Shown here piece by piece: positions 17,623 through 25,975 of a DNA stretch of 64,000 nucleotides. The stretch is taken from positions 1,240,001 through 1,304,000 of the forward strand of contig NZ_CP133018.1 of assembly GCF_030866785.1 (NCBI RefSeq). The letters are read 5' to 3'. How positions within the stretch are numbered: the first letter of the stretch is position 1; every line of letters starts with the position of its first letter. This DNA comes from Agromyces protaetiae. Lineage in GTDB: Bacteria; Actinomycetota; Actinomycetes; Actinomycetales; Microbacteriaceae. Below the pieces are notes generated by a model. That model was given only the letters and a program-made list of their open reading frames with translations. It did no database searches and was not told the DNA's origin. The translations under genes were made by a program, and so were the position numbers.

Positions 17623-19142
17623 GCGACGACACGAACGACCTCCGCCGTGAGCCGTCCGACATCCTCGCCGAGCTGCGCGCGCTGCGCGAGCGCGACGCGC
17701 CCACGCACGGCGGCCGGGTGCTCTCGTATGTGTACGACCCGGGCCTCGCCGAGCTCGACGAGCTCGCGGCCGACGCCGCGCGGCTGGTGCAGCCCGTGAA
17801 CGGGCTGGACCCGACGACGTTCACGTCGGTCGCGGCGCTCGAGTCACGCGTCGTCGGCTTCGCGCGCGACGCGCTCGGCGGCAACGGCGACGTGGTCGGA
17901 TCGGTCACGTCCGGTGGCACCGAGAGCTGTCTGCTCGCCGTGAAGACCGCGCGGGACGCGTGGGTCGCGGCCGGCGGAGCCGGGCAACCCAGGCTCGTCG
18001 CGCCCGTGACCGTGCACGCGGCGTTCCACAAGGCCGCGCACTACCTCGGGCTCGTGCTCGATCTCGTGCCGGTCGACGAGGCGACGGGCCGGCCGCGGGT
18101 CGACGAGTTCGCGCGCCGGCTCGGCGCCGATGTGCCGCTCGTCGTCGTGAGCGCGCCGTCGTACCCGTTCGCGACCCTCGACCCGATCGCCGAGGTCGCC
18201 GCGCTCGCCGCGGACGCGGGCGTCGCGGTGCACGTCGACGCGTGCATCGGCGGCTTCGCGCTCGCATTCTGGCCGGACCCGCTGCCGCCGTGGGACCTGC
18301 GCGTGCCCGGTGTCACGAGCCTCTCGGCGGACCTGCACAAGTACGGCTACGCGCCGAAGGGCGTCTCGGTGCTGCTCATGCGCGGCCGCGACCGGCAGCG
18401 CCGGCAGTACTTCGCGACGACGCGCTGGCCCGGGTATCCGGTCGTGAACCCCACGATGACGGGGTCGAAGCCCGCCGGGCCGCTCGCCGCGGCCTGGGCG
18501 ATCATCGAGGCGCTCGGCGTCGAGGGCTTCCGCCGTCTCACCGCGCGTGCTGCGCACGCGACCGGCGCGCTGGTCGCGGCGGTCGGCCGCATCGAAGGAT
18601 TGCGGGTGGTGGGCGATCCGGTCGGTCCGCTGCTGGCGGTCGCGAGCGACGAACGGATGCCTCCCGGCCGGCGTGTCGACCCCCACCATTGGGCGGATGC
18701 CGCAACCGCAGCCGGCTGGCGGCTGCAACTGCAGCCCGGCCTCCGCCAGGCCGATGGCGACCCATTGCCGCGCACGGCGCACCTCACCGTGACGCCGGTG
18801 ACCGATGCTGTGCTCGACGAGCTCGTGCCGGCGCTCGTGCGCGCGGCCGACGAGGTGCGCGGCATCCCGCCGGTCGACGGCGCCGCGGTCCTCGCCGCGC
18901 TCACGACCGGCGACGGCGGGCCCGCCGGCGGCGCACTGTCGGGTGACGTGGGCGAGCTGAGCGCCGACACCGCGGCCGGGCTGCTGCGCGTGTTCGGCCT
19001 TCTCGACGGTGACGCGGGTTCGGCGGGCGGAGCGCTGCCCGCGCGGCTCGCACCCGTGCTCGCGCTCATGGAGACGCTGCCTCCCGAGATCGCCGAGCGG
19101 CTCCTCGTCGAACTGCTCGCACGCGTCGTCGAACCCGGCTGA
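17619..19142 (+). CDS. Group II PLP-dependent decarboxylase family protein
   Basis: Predicted cytosolic pyridoxal-phosphate enzyme of the glutamate/aromatic amino acid decarboxylase and sphingosine-phosphate lyase superfamily. The cofactor Lys is in LSADLHKYGYAPKG, the Asp contacting the pyridine nitrogen is in AVHVDACIGGF, and GSVTSGGTESCLLAVKTARD is the phosphate-binding loop. The C-terminal 90 residues are Ala/Gly-rich with poor conservation. ATG 17619 overlaps the transporter stop. The substrate cannot be called; sphingosine-1-phosphate lyase-like actinobacterial proteins are the closest in appearance. Confidence 0.83.
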   Translation: MSDDTNDLRREPSDILAELRALRERDAPTHGGRVLSYVYDPGLAELDELAADAARLVQPVNGLDPTTFTSVAALESRVVGFARDALGGNGDVVGSVTSGGTESCLLAVKTARDAWVAAGGAGQPRLVAPVTVHAAFHKAAHYLGLVLDLVPVDEATGRPRVDEFARRLGADVPLVVVSAPSYPFATLDPIAEVAALAADAGVAVHVDACIGGFALAFWPDPLPPWDLRVPGVTSLSADLHKYGYAPKGVSVLLMRGRDRQRRQYFATTRWPGYPVVNPTMTGSKPAGPLAAAWAIIEALGVEGFRRLTARAAHATGALVAAVGRIEGLRVVGDPVGPLLAVASDERMPPGRRVDPHHWADAATAAGWRLQLQPGLRQADGDPLPRTAHLTVTPVTDAVLDELVPALVRAADEVRGIPPVDGAAVLAALTTGDGGPAGGALSGDVGELSADTAAGLLRVFGLLDGDAGSAGGALPARLAPVLALMETLPPEIAERLLVELLARVVEPG

Positions 19143-19143
19143 G

Positions 19144-19149
19144 TAGCAT
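19144..19149 (+). promoter_or_regulatory. -10 hexamer TAGCAT of the VOC gene
   Basis: TAGCAT lies six bases before ATG 19156 and just after the decarboxylase stop, so the VOC gene can have its own leaderless transcript. Confidence 0.55.
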
Positions 19150-19155
19150 CCAGTC

Positions 19156-19590
19156 ATGGGCATCAGACTGGAGAACGTCGGCATCGCCGTGCGCGACCTC
19201 GACGCGACGATCGCCTTCTTCACCGACCTCGGGCTCACGGTGCTCGGCCGCGACACGATCAGCGGCGAGTGGGCCGACACGGCGGTCGGTCTCGACGGCA
19301 ACCATGCCAGGATCGCGGTGCTCGAGACGCCCGACGGCCAGGGCCAGCTCGAGCTCTTCGAGTACCTCCACCCTGACGCGATCGAGACCGAGCCAACGCT
19401 CCCGAACGAGATCGGCATGCACCGCGTCGCGTTCTCGGTCGACGATCTCGACGAGGCGCTCGCGATCGCTGCGAAGCACGGCTGCCACCCGCTCCGCGGC
19501 GTCGCGAACTACGAGGGCGTCTATCGGCTCACGTACCTCCGCGGCCCGAGCGGCATCATCGTCATGCTCGCCCAGAAGCTCACCCCCTGA
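19156..19590 (+). CDS. VOC-superfamily (glyoxalase/bleomycin resistance-fold) protein
   Basis: A 144-residue two-module vicinal-oxygen-chelate protein. MGIRLENVGIAVRDLDATIA and MHRVAFSVDDLDEALAIA begin the two beta-alpha-beta-beta-beta modules. Metal-ligand candidates are Glu in LELFEY and His in MHRVAF. The family includes epimerases, dioxygenases and thiol transferases, so the reaction is not predictable. A perfect long hairpin follows the stop and separates it from a convergent lipoprotein gene. Confidence 0.85.
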   Translation: MGIRLENVGIAVRDLDATIAFFTDLGLTVLGRDTISGEWADTAVGLDGNHARIAVLETPDGQGQLELFEYLHPDAIETEPTLPNEIGMHRVAFSVDDLDEALAIAAKHGCHPLRGVANYEGVYRLTYLRGPSGIIVMLAQKLTP

Positions 19591-19596
19591 CGCGAA

Positions 19597-19645
19597 CGGT
19601 CGCGGATGGCGGGTCCGATCGTTCAGAACCCGCCATCCGCGACCG
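19597..19645. terminator. Long perfect hairpin between convergent genes
   Basis: Two 18-bp arms (19597-19614 and 19628-19645; left arm CGGTCGCGGATGGCGGGT) pair without mismatch around a 13-nt loop. It sits 7 nt after the VOC stop and 40 nt from the end of the opposing gene, so a bidirectional terminator is the likely role. It shares the core GCGAAYGGTCGC with the hairpin at 59279-59331. Confidence 0.75.
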
Positions 19646-19684
19646 CTCGACCGGGTGTGGCACTCGACGCACGCGAGCCACCTG

Positions 19685-20599
19685 TCAGCCCAGGCGGCAG
19701 CGCTCGGTGAAGTAGGCGAAGAGGTCGTCCTTGAGGGACTGGCCGGAGCGGAGCTCGTACAGACCTGACCAGCCGTCGCTCGTGGTGATCTCGAGAGGGA
19801 TGATCGTGCCGCGCTTGTCTTCGGCGCCCGCGTGCTGGTCGCAGCGCGCGGGGCGCACGGGGAGCTCGATGGTCGAGGGCGGGTCATCGGCGCTGATCTC
19901 GGCGGTGTACGCCCAGTTCAGGCCGCCCTCGGCGGAGAGCAGCGTCGTGCCGAGCACCTGGGCGATCGACAGTGACCCGTCACCCTCGCCCGTCGGCTCG
20001 ACGGCGATGTCGATCCACGCACGCTGCGCCTCGCCCGTGCCCTCGGTGCGAAGCCGGTCGGGCAGGGCGAACGTCGCGATCTGCTCGACCGAATGCGCCA
20101 GACATCCGGTCTCCTGCAGCCGGGCCAGCGTGTCGTAGGGATCGTCGGCCTCGAGGGAGCCCGTCGCCGGACCGGTCGCGGTCTGCAGTTCGAGACCGAT
20201 CGTGGCGGGCCCGGCGTCGCCCGCGCAGCGCACCGGCCCGAGATCCAGCCGGAGCTGGATCGACTTCCCAGCGGCGAGGTCCTTCGGGCCGTCGAGCACC
20301 ATGCCGTCTTCGAGCCCGGGCGCGGTGACGTCGAGCCGGTCGATCGTGAGGTCACCGTCGGTGCCGTTGTCGACCTGCACGACCAGCCGACCGTCGACCA
20401 CGTCGGATCGGCTCTGCAGCACACTCGCGGTCACCTCCGCCGGCAGCGCGGCGGGCGCCTCCGCGGGGGCGCCGCACCCGGCGAGCACCAGAGCGGTCGA
20501 CGCGAGCGCGCCGCTCAGACCGATTACGCGGCGTGCGTCGGCACGTTTCGCCCCGCGCCCGCGCGGCGGATGTTCCGCGCGAACGCCGCCCCGGGGCAT
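19685..20599 (-). CDS. Secreted lipoprotein of unknown function
   Basis: A 304-residue protein with a signal peptide ending in a lipobox (STALVLAGC), so the Cys near residue 42 should be lipidated and the protein held on the outer membrane face. The mature part has two or more beta-rich segments (LVVQVDNGTDGDLTIDRLDV and the repeated VRC/PARC Cys-containing strands) but no family I recognise. It starts 5 nt after the Mrp-like gene and ends a four-gene operon. A shorter start within the long N-region is possible. Confidence 0.78.
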   Translation of the reverse strand: MPRGGVRAEHPPRGRGAKRADARRVIGLSGALASTALVLAGCGAPAEAPAALPAEVTASVLQSRSDVVDGRLVVQVDNGTDGDLTIDRLDVTAPGLEDGMVLDGPKDLAAGKSIQLRLDLGPVRCAGDAGPATIGLELQTATGPATGSLEADDPYDTLARLQETGCLAHSVEQIATFALPDRLRTEGTGEAQRAWIDIAVEPTGEGDGSLSIAQVLGTTLLSAEGGLNWAYTAEISADDPPSTIELPVRPARCDQHAGAEDKRGTIIPLEITTSDGWSGLYELRSGQSLKDDLFAYFTERCRLG

Positions 20600-20603
20600 C
20601 CGT

Positions 20604-21788
20604 TCACCTGACCGAGACGTCCAGCGGCCGGCCGCGCAGTGAGCGCGACCGCACCGCGAGCCGCGCAGCGACCGCTTCGATGGCGCGAGCCGCGGGGTCG
20701 TCGGGCTCGGCCACGACGACCGGGTCGCCGTCGTCGCCGCCGCGGCGCAACGCGACGCTGAGCGGCACCGTCGCGAGCAGCGGCACCGGCACGTCCTGCC
20801 CCTCGGAGAGCCGGCGCGCGACCTCCTCGCCGCCGCCCGAGCCGAACAGGTCGACGAGGGCGCCGTCGGCGCCGGTGAACGCCGCCATGTTCTCGACGAC
20901 GCCGATCACGTGCTGCCCCGTCTGACGGGCGACGACGCCCGATCGCTCGGCGACGTCGGCCGCGGCGGGTTGCGGCGTGGTGACCACGACGACCTCCGCG
21001 TTCGGCAGCAGCTGGCCGAGCGAGATGGCGACGTCGCCGGTGCCGGGCGGCAGGTCCACGAGCAGCACGTCGAGGTCGCCGAAGTACACGTCGGTGAGGA
21101 ACTGCTGGAGTGTGCGATGCAGCATGGGGCCGCGCCACGCCACCGCGACCGAAGAGGACCGCCCGCCGGGCTCGGACGGTTCGACGAACATGCCGATCGA
21201 GATGACCTTCACGCCGTGCGCCACCGGCGGCAGGATCATCTCGTCGACGCGGGTCGGCCGCGCCGCGTTGCCGTGTCCGTCGATGAGGCCGAGCAGCCCC
21301 GGGATCGAGAACCCGTGCACGTCGGCGTCGACCAAGCCGACGGACAGTCCTCGGGCGGCGAGCGCCACCGCGAGGTTCGCGGTCAGCGTCGACTTCCCGA
21401 CGCCGCCCTTGCCGCTGGTGATCGCGATCACGCGCGTCAGCGTGCCCGGTCCGAACGGATTCCCGCGCGCCGCGCGGCCGCCGCGGAGGCGTTCGGTGAG
21501 CGCGGCGCGCTGCTCGGGCGTCATGACGGTGAGCTCGACGGTCGCGTTGCCCTCGCCCGCGACCGACTCCGCGGCCGCGATCACGTCGCGTTCGATGCGG
21601 TCGCTCGCGGGGCATCCGACGATCGTGAGCCGCACACCGACCTGCACGCGGCCGTCGGTGCCGGCCGTGACCCCCGCGACCATGTCGAGCTCGGTGATCG
21701 GCTTGCGGATCTCGGGGTCGATGACCCCGGTCAGCGCGGCGTGCACGGCGCGCTCGAGCTCGTCAGGAGGCAGAGGCGGATGCGGCAC
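20604..21788 (-). CDS. Mrp/ApbC-family Fe-S carrier P-loop ATPase
   Basis: A 394-residue protein with an N-terminal MIP18/DUF59 domain (residues 1-95, VIDPEIRKPITELDMV) and a C-terminal ParA-like ATPase with deviant Walker A GKGGVGKST and LLVDLPPGTGDVAISL. Mrp/ApbC proteins scaffold or transfer Fe-S clusters. The usual CxxC cluster-binding pair is not seen: the ENM segment reads VVENMAAFTGADGALVDLFG. It overlaps the DUF1003 gene by 26 nt and precedes the lipoprotein. It is probably still a Mrp-type carrier, but the missing Cys pair leaves cluster binding in doubt. Confidence 0.88.
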   Translation of the reverse strand: MPHPPLPPDELERAVHAALTGVIDPEIRKPITELDMVAGVTAGTDGRVQVGVRLTIVGCPASDRIERDVIAAAESVAGEGNATVELTVMTPEQRAALTERLRGGRAARGNPFGPGTLTRVIAITSGKGGVGKSTLTANLAVALAARGLSVGLVDADVHGFSIPGLLGLIDGHGNAARPTRVDEMILPPVAHGVKVISIGMFVEPSEPGGRSSSVAVAWRGPMLHRTLQQFLTDVYFGDLDVLLVDLPPGTGDVAISLGQLLPNAEVVVVTTPQPAAADVAERSGVVARQTGQHVIGVVENMAAFTGADGALVDLFGSGGGEEVARRLSEGQDVPVPLLATVPLSVALRRGGDDGDPVVVAEPDDPAARAIEAVAARLAVRSRSLRGRPLDVSVR

Positions 21789-22299
21789 GCTCGGCGCCCT
21801 CTTCCTCGTCGCGACGGTCGAGCTCCTCGACGATCGCCTTCAGCTCGGCACGGATGAACTCCTTCGACGCCAGGTCCTTCACCGCGAGCCGGAGCGCGAC
21901 GACCTCGCGCGCGAGGTACTCGGTGTCCGCGAGGTTGCGTTCGGCGCGCTGCCGGTCCTGCTCGATCTGCACACGGTCGCGGTCATCCTGCCGGTTCTGC
22001 GCGAGCAGGATGAGCGGCGCGGCGTACGACGCCTGCAGCGAGAGCACCAGGGTCAGCGCGATGAACCCGAGTTCGATCGAGTCGAAACGCCACGCCTCGG
22101 GCGCGAACGTGTTCCACACCATCCAGAAGATGACGAACAGCGTGAGCCCGAGCAGGAACCACGGCGTGCCCATGGCGCGCGCGACCCACTCCGTGAAGCG
22201 ACCGAACCGGTCGCGGTCGCCCGATCCGCGGAAGGGCGCGGATCGGCGAAGTCCCTTCGGGGTCTCGAATCGCCGGTCGTCGACGTCAGCGCGTGCCAT
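21763..22299 (-). CDS. DUF1003 membrane protein
   Basis: A 178-residue protein with two membrane helices (WFLLGLTLFVIFWMVWNTFA and LGFIALTLVLSLQASYAAPL) and a QNRQDDRDRVQIEQDRQRAE coiled segment, the typical DUF1003 layout. It overlaps the MgtE-like gene by 14 nt and the Mrp-like gene by 26 nt, so it is tightly coupled. Homologues often lie next to MgtE/CorA-type genes; a role in cation transport or envelope stress is plausible but unproven. Confidence 0.88.
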   Translation of the reverse strand: MARADVDDRRFETPKGLRRSAPFRGSGDRDRFGRFTEWVARAMGTPWFLLGLTLFVIFWMVWNTFAPEAWRFDSIELGFIALTLVLSLQASYAAPLILLAQNRQDDRDRVQIEQDRQRAERNLADTEYLAREVVALRLAVKDLASKEFIRAELKAIVEELDRRDEEEGAERAASASAS

Positions 22300-23620
22300 C
22301 TCCTGCCCTCCTTCCGTGCGGAATGGGGATGCTCCCCGTGCTGAGCTGTGCGCGCGCGGTCGCGCGCTTGGTCAGCTCCTCGTGTTCGTCGGGATGACTT
22401 CGCCAGTCATCTGGCAGGAGGTAGTCGAGTACGTCGTCGATCGTCACCACCCCGACGAGTCGGTGCTTCTCGTCGACGACCGGCACCGAGACCAGGTCGT
22501 AGCTTGCGAGGATGCGGCTCACCTCGGCGGCCGACGTGTCGGCGCGTACGGGCTCGAGCCCCTGGTCGGTGAGCGAACCGAGCCGCTCGTGCGGCGGGTA
22601 GCGAAGCATCCGCTGGAAGTGCACCATGCCGAGGAACCGGCCGGTCGGCGGCTCATACGGCGGCAGCGTCACGCAGACCGCGGCGCCGAGTGCCGGCGGC
22701 AGGTCATGCCGGCGGATCATCGCGAGGCCCTCGGCGACGGTCGCATCGGCCGACAGGATGATCGGCTCGGTCGTCATCAGGCCACCCGCGGTGTCGGGGC
22801 CGTAGGCGAGCAGGAACCGCACGTCTTCGGCCTCTTCGGGCTCCATGAGCTCGAGCAGGTGCTCGCCGCGCTCCTCGGGGAGCTGCGCGATAAGGTCGGC
22901 CGCGTCGTCGGGCTGCATCTGATCGAGCACGTCGGCCGCACGGTCGTCGCCGAGCGCCGCCAGGATCACGACCTGGTCGGCCTCCGGCATCTCCTCGAGC
23001 ACGTCGGCGAGCCGGTCGTCGGGCAGCTCCTCGGCGACCTCCTGCCGGCGCTGCGGCGGCAGATCGAGCAGGGTGTTCGCGAGGTCGGCGGGCTTCAGCT
23101 CCGAGTAGGTCGCGATGAGCTGCTCGGCGGACTGCGCCTCACCGCCCTTCGGCTGCGCCTCACGGACCTCGCGCCAGGTGACGTAGGCCGACTGGCCCTT
23201 CGAGAACGGCGAGGCGCCCTTGGGCCGGCGCACGAAGAGCTGCGAGACCTCCCACTCACCGGGCTCCCGCTCTTCGATCGCGACGTCCTCGATCGTGGCG
23301 CCGCCCGAACCGTCGTTGAAGACGACCTTGCGGCCCAGCATCTCGGCGATGAGCCGCACCTCGCCGCCGCGCTGCTCGAAGCGGCGCAGGTTGATCAGCC
23401 CGGTGGTTATGACCTGACCGCCGCTGATCGACGTGACGCGGCCGATCGAGAGGAACACACGCCGCTTGCCGGGGATCTCGACGATCAGCCCCACGACGCG
23501 CGGCGGATCGGACTTTCGATACACCACGAGGACATCACGAACTCGGCCGACCCGATCCCCGGCGGGGTCGAAGACGGCGCTCCCGGCGAGTCGGGCGACG
23601 AAGACTCTCGTGGCGCTCAC
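22286..23620 (-). CDS. PRC-barrel / MgtE-N / CBS protein (soluble MgtE-like)
   Basis: A 444-residue protein with PRC-barrel-like strands at residues 1-170 (ARLAGSAVFDPAGDRVGRVR), an MgtE N-domain of superhelical repeats (LADVLEEMPEADQVVILAAL) and a CBS pair (TTEPIILSADATVAEGLAMI; LVSVPVVDEKHRLVGVVTID). It lacks the transmembrane Mg2+ channel domain of real MgtE, so it may sense Mg2+ or nucleotides and act on a partner, perhaps the DUF1003 protein. GTG 23620 begins the conserved VSATRVFVARLAG; TTG 23629 is the alternative. Confidence 0.87.
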   Translation of the reverse strand: MSATRVFVARLAGSAVFDPAGDRVGRVRDVLVVYRKSDPPRVVGLIVEIPGKRRVFLSIGRVTSISGGQVITTGLINLRRFEQRGGEVRLIAEMLGRKVVFNDGSGGATIEDVAIEEREPGEWEVSQLFVRRPKGASPFSKGQSAYVTWREVREAQPKGGEAQSAEQLIATYSELKPADLANTLLDLPPQRRQEVAEELPDDRLADVLEEMPEADQVVILAALGDDRAADVLDQMQPDDAADLIAQLPEERGEHLLELMEPEEAEDVRFLLAYGPDTAGGLMTTEPIILSADATVAEGLAMIRRHDLPPALGAAVCVTLPPYEPPTGRFLGMVHFQRMLRYPPHERLGSLTDQGLEPVRADTSAAEVSRILASYDLVSVPVVDEKHRLVGVVTIDDVLDYLLPDDWRSHPDEHEELTKRATARAQLSTGSIPIPHGRRAGDGTR

Positions 23621-23687
23621 ACCTACCAACTTAGCCCCAGCGGGTTGAAAGCAGCCGTGAGACGGGCGGCCGTGAAAGAATGAACCG

Positions 23688-24335
23688 ATGACCAGCCAGT
23701 CGCCGTTCCGAGGGCGTGTAGCCCGGGCGTTCCCGACCCTGCCGAAGGGCGAGACCGTCGCGAGCTTCGAGACCTATCAGGAAGCGCAGGCGGCGGTCGA
23801 CCGGCTCGCCAAGGCGGAGTTCCCGGTGCGCGAGCTCTCGATCGTGGGCACCGACCTGACGTCGGTCGAGCGCATCACGGGCAAGCTGACGTGGGGCCGC
23901 GGTGCGGGAGCCGGCGCGCTCTCGGGCGCGTGGTTCGGCACCTTCCTGGGGCTGCTGTTCTTCATCTTCTCGCCGACTGGCGCCGGGCTCGGCATCCTCG
24001 GCGCGGCGGTGCTCATCGGTGCGGGGTTCGGCATGATCTTCGGGCTGGTCTCGTATTCGCTCAACCGGCGCCGGCGTGATTTCACGTCGGTCATGCAGGT
24101 GCTCGCGACCCGGTACGCGATCATCGCCGAACCCGAGCATCTCGCGCGGGCGCGTGAGGTGCTGGGCGTGGGCGCCCCGGTGGCAGCGGCCCCGGCGGCG
24201 CCGACGCACGAGGGCGAGCCGCGCACCTATGGCGAGGCGCAGGATGCCGCGCGCCGCGGCACGGATGCCTCGGCGGAGCCGCCGCGCTACGGCGAGCGGC
24301 TGCCCGCCCCGGGCGACGAACCTTCCGAGCGCTGA
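23688..24335 (+). CDS. General stress protein 17M-like membrane protein
   Basis: A 215-residue protein with an N-terminal YflT/general stress 17M-like domain (TVASFETYQEAQAAVDRLA, then REL SIVG) and two glycine-rich membrane helices in the middle (GRGAGAGALSGAWFGTFLGL and GILGAAVLIGAGFGMIFGL). The C-terminal third is disordered. ATG 23688 lies 6 nt after AAGAAT, a weak -10. Function is unknown; homologues are linked to stress responses. It converges on pepP with a 6-nt gap. Confidence 0.8.
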   Translation: MTSQSPFRGRVARAFPTLPKGETVASFETYQEAQAAVDRLAKAEFPVRELSIVGTDLTSVERITGKLTWGRGAGAGALSGAWFGTFLGLLFFIFSPTGAGLGILGAAVLIGAGFGMIFGLVSYSLNRRRRDFTSVMQVLATRYAIIAEPEHLARAREVLGVGAPVAAAPAAPTHEGEPRTYGEAQDAARRGTDASAEPPRYGERLPAPGDEPSER

Positions 24336-24341
24336 CGACGA

Positions 24342-25943
24342 TCAGCGCTGCGCGCTGCGCACCCAGGCCTCGACCTCGTCGGCGGTGCGGGGGATGGCCG
24401 CCGAGAGGTTGACGGCGCCGTCCTCGGTGACGAGGACGTCGTCTTCGATGCGCACACCGATGCCGCGGAACGCCTCGGGCACGGTGAGATCGTCGGGCTG
24501 GAAGTACAGGCCGGGCTCGATCGTGAAGACCATGCCGGGCTGGAGCACTCCGTCGAGGTAGAGCTCGCGGCGCGCCTGCGCACAGTCGTGCACGTCGAGG
24601 CCGAGGTGGTGGCTGGTGCCGTGCACCATGTACCGGCGGTGGAACTGGTTCTCGGGCTCGAGGCTCTCATCGGCCGAGACCGGCAGCAGGCCCCACTCGG
24701 CGGTCCGCTGCGCGATGACGCGCATGGCCGTCGCGTGGATGTCGCGGGACACCGCGCCGGGCCGCACCATCGCGAACGCCGCGTCGGCGGCGTCCAGCAC
24801 GGCCTCGTAGATCTTCCGCTGCACGTCGGAGAAGGTGCCGTTCACGGGGAACGTCCGCGTGATGTCGGCGGTGTAGTAGCTGTCCATCTCGACGCCGGCG
24901 TCGAGCAGCACCAGGTCGCCGGGAACCACTGCGCCGTCGTTCCTGGTCCAGTGCAGGATGGTCGCGTGCGGCCCGGCCGCGGCGATCGACGCATAGCCGA
25001 CGTCGTTGCCGTCGAGTCGGGCGCGAGTGGCGAACACGCCCTCGATGACACGCTCGCCCCGGACCTCCGAGGTGATGCGCGGCAGCTCGGCGAGCACCTC
25101 GGTGAAGCCGCGCGCGGTCGCATCGACCGCGGCACGCAGCTCGGCGATCTCGAAGTCGTCTTTCACGAGACGCAGTTCTGAGAGCACCCGGGCGAACGCG
25201 GCGTCTGGTTCGTGGTCCTCGCCGAACTCGAGGCTGAACGGCGCGTCGGCGGCGTTGGTCGAGAGCGCCCGGTCGGTGGCGAAGCGGATCCGGGCGTAGT
25301 CGACCCGGTCGGTGATCGCCGGGTCGGCTTCGCGGACGATGAGGGCGGTCGTGTCGAGGTGATCGACCACGTCGCCGAAGTCGGCGATGTCACGCGTCGC
25401 GACCGCGAGGTCGGCCGCCACATGCGCGAGTGAGGGCCTCGGCCCGATCCAGAACTCGCCGATCGCCGGGTTCGCGTAGAACTCGTCGGAGTCGCGCCCG
25501 GCGCGCTCCCTGAAGTACACGGTCGCGACGTGGCCGCCGTCGTCGCTGGTGCCGCCGTCGTCGTCGCCCCGAGGCTCGAGCACGAGCACGGCTCCGGGCT
25601 CGGCGTCGGAGCCCCAGCCGGTGAGGTGCGCGAACGCCGAGTGCGCCCGGAACGGGTAGTCGGTGTCGTTGGCGCGCTGCTTCATGTCGCCGGCCGGGAT
25701 GATCAGGCGCTCACCGGGGAACGCGGCGGACACCGCGGCGCGCCGGGCGGCGGCGTAGGCCGCCTGCGGGCGGGCGGGCGGGAGTGTCTCGTCGCGTTCG
25801 GCCCAGCCGGTCGAGAGATAGTCCTTGAACCGGTCGGAACCGGGCGTCGTCGATCGGTTCGCGGTGCGATCGGATGCCTCGGTCGCACCTTCGGACGGAG
25901 CGGCGGCCTCGGTCGCCTCACGAGTGTCGGACATGTCGTCCAT
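24342..25943 (-). CDS. pepP: Xaa-Pro aminopeptidase (aminopeptidase P, M24B)
   Basis: Removes N-terminal residues preceding proline. An AMP_N domain is followed by the pita-bread fold M24 domain with all five metal ligands visible: Asp in LVLLDAGVEMDSYYTAD (two Asp), His in VHGTSHHLGLDVHD, Glu in VFTIEPGLYF and Glu in GVRIEDDVLVTEDG. A flexible 50-residue acidic N-terminus precedes the AMP_N domain. The ORF opens from TTG 25979; I chose ATG 25943 but ATG 25934 (MSDTREA) is equally plausible, since no clear ribosome binding site decides. Confidence 0.93.
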   Translation of the reverse strand: MDDMSDTREATEAAAPSEGATEASDRTANRSTTPGSDRFKDYLSTGWAERDETLPPARPQAAYAAARRAAVSAAFPGERLIIPAGDMKQRANDTDYPFRAHSAFAHLTGWGSDAEPGAVLVLEPRGDDDGGTSDDGGHVATVYFRERAGRDSDEFYANPAIGEFWIGPRPSLAHVAADLAVATRDIADFGDVVDHLDTTALIVREADPAITDRVDYARIRFATDRALSTNAADAPFSLEFGEDHEPDAAFARVLSELRLVKDDFEIAELRAAVDATARGFTEVLAELPRITSEVRGERVIEGVFATRARLDGNDVGYASIAAAGPHATILHWTRNDGAVVPGDLVLLDAGVEMDSYYTADITRTFPVNGTFSDVQRKIYEAVLDAADAAFAMVRPGAVSRDIHATAMRVIAQRTAEWGLLPVSADESLEPENQFHRRYMVHGTSHHLGLDVHDCAQARRELYLDGVLQPGMVFTIEPGLYFQPDDLTVPEAFRGIGVRIEDDVLVTEDGAVNLSAAIPRTADEVEAWVRSAQR

Positions 25944-25975
25944 TGTCGCACCCGCCGCGGGGCCCGCGACCGGCG

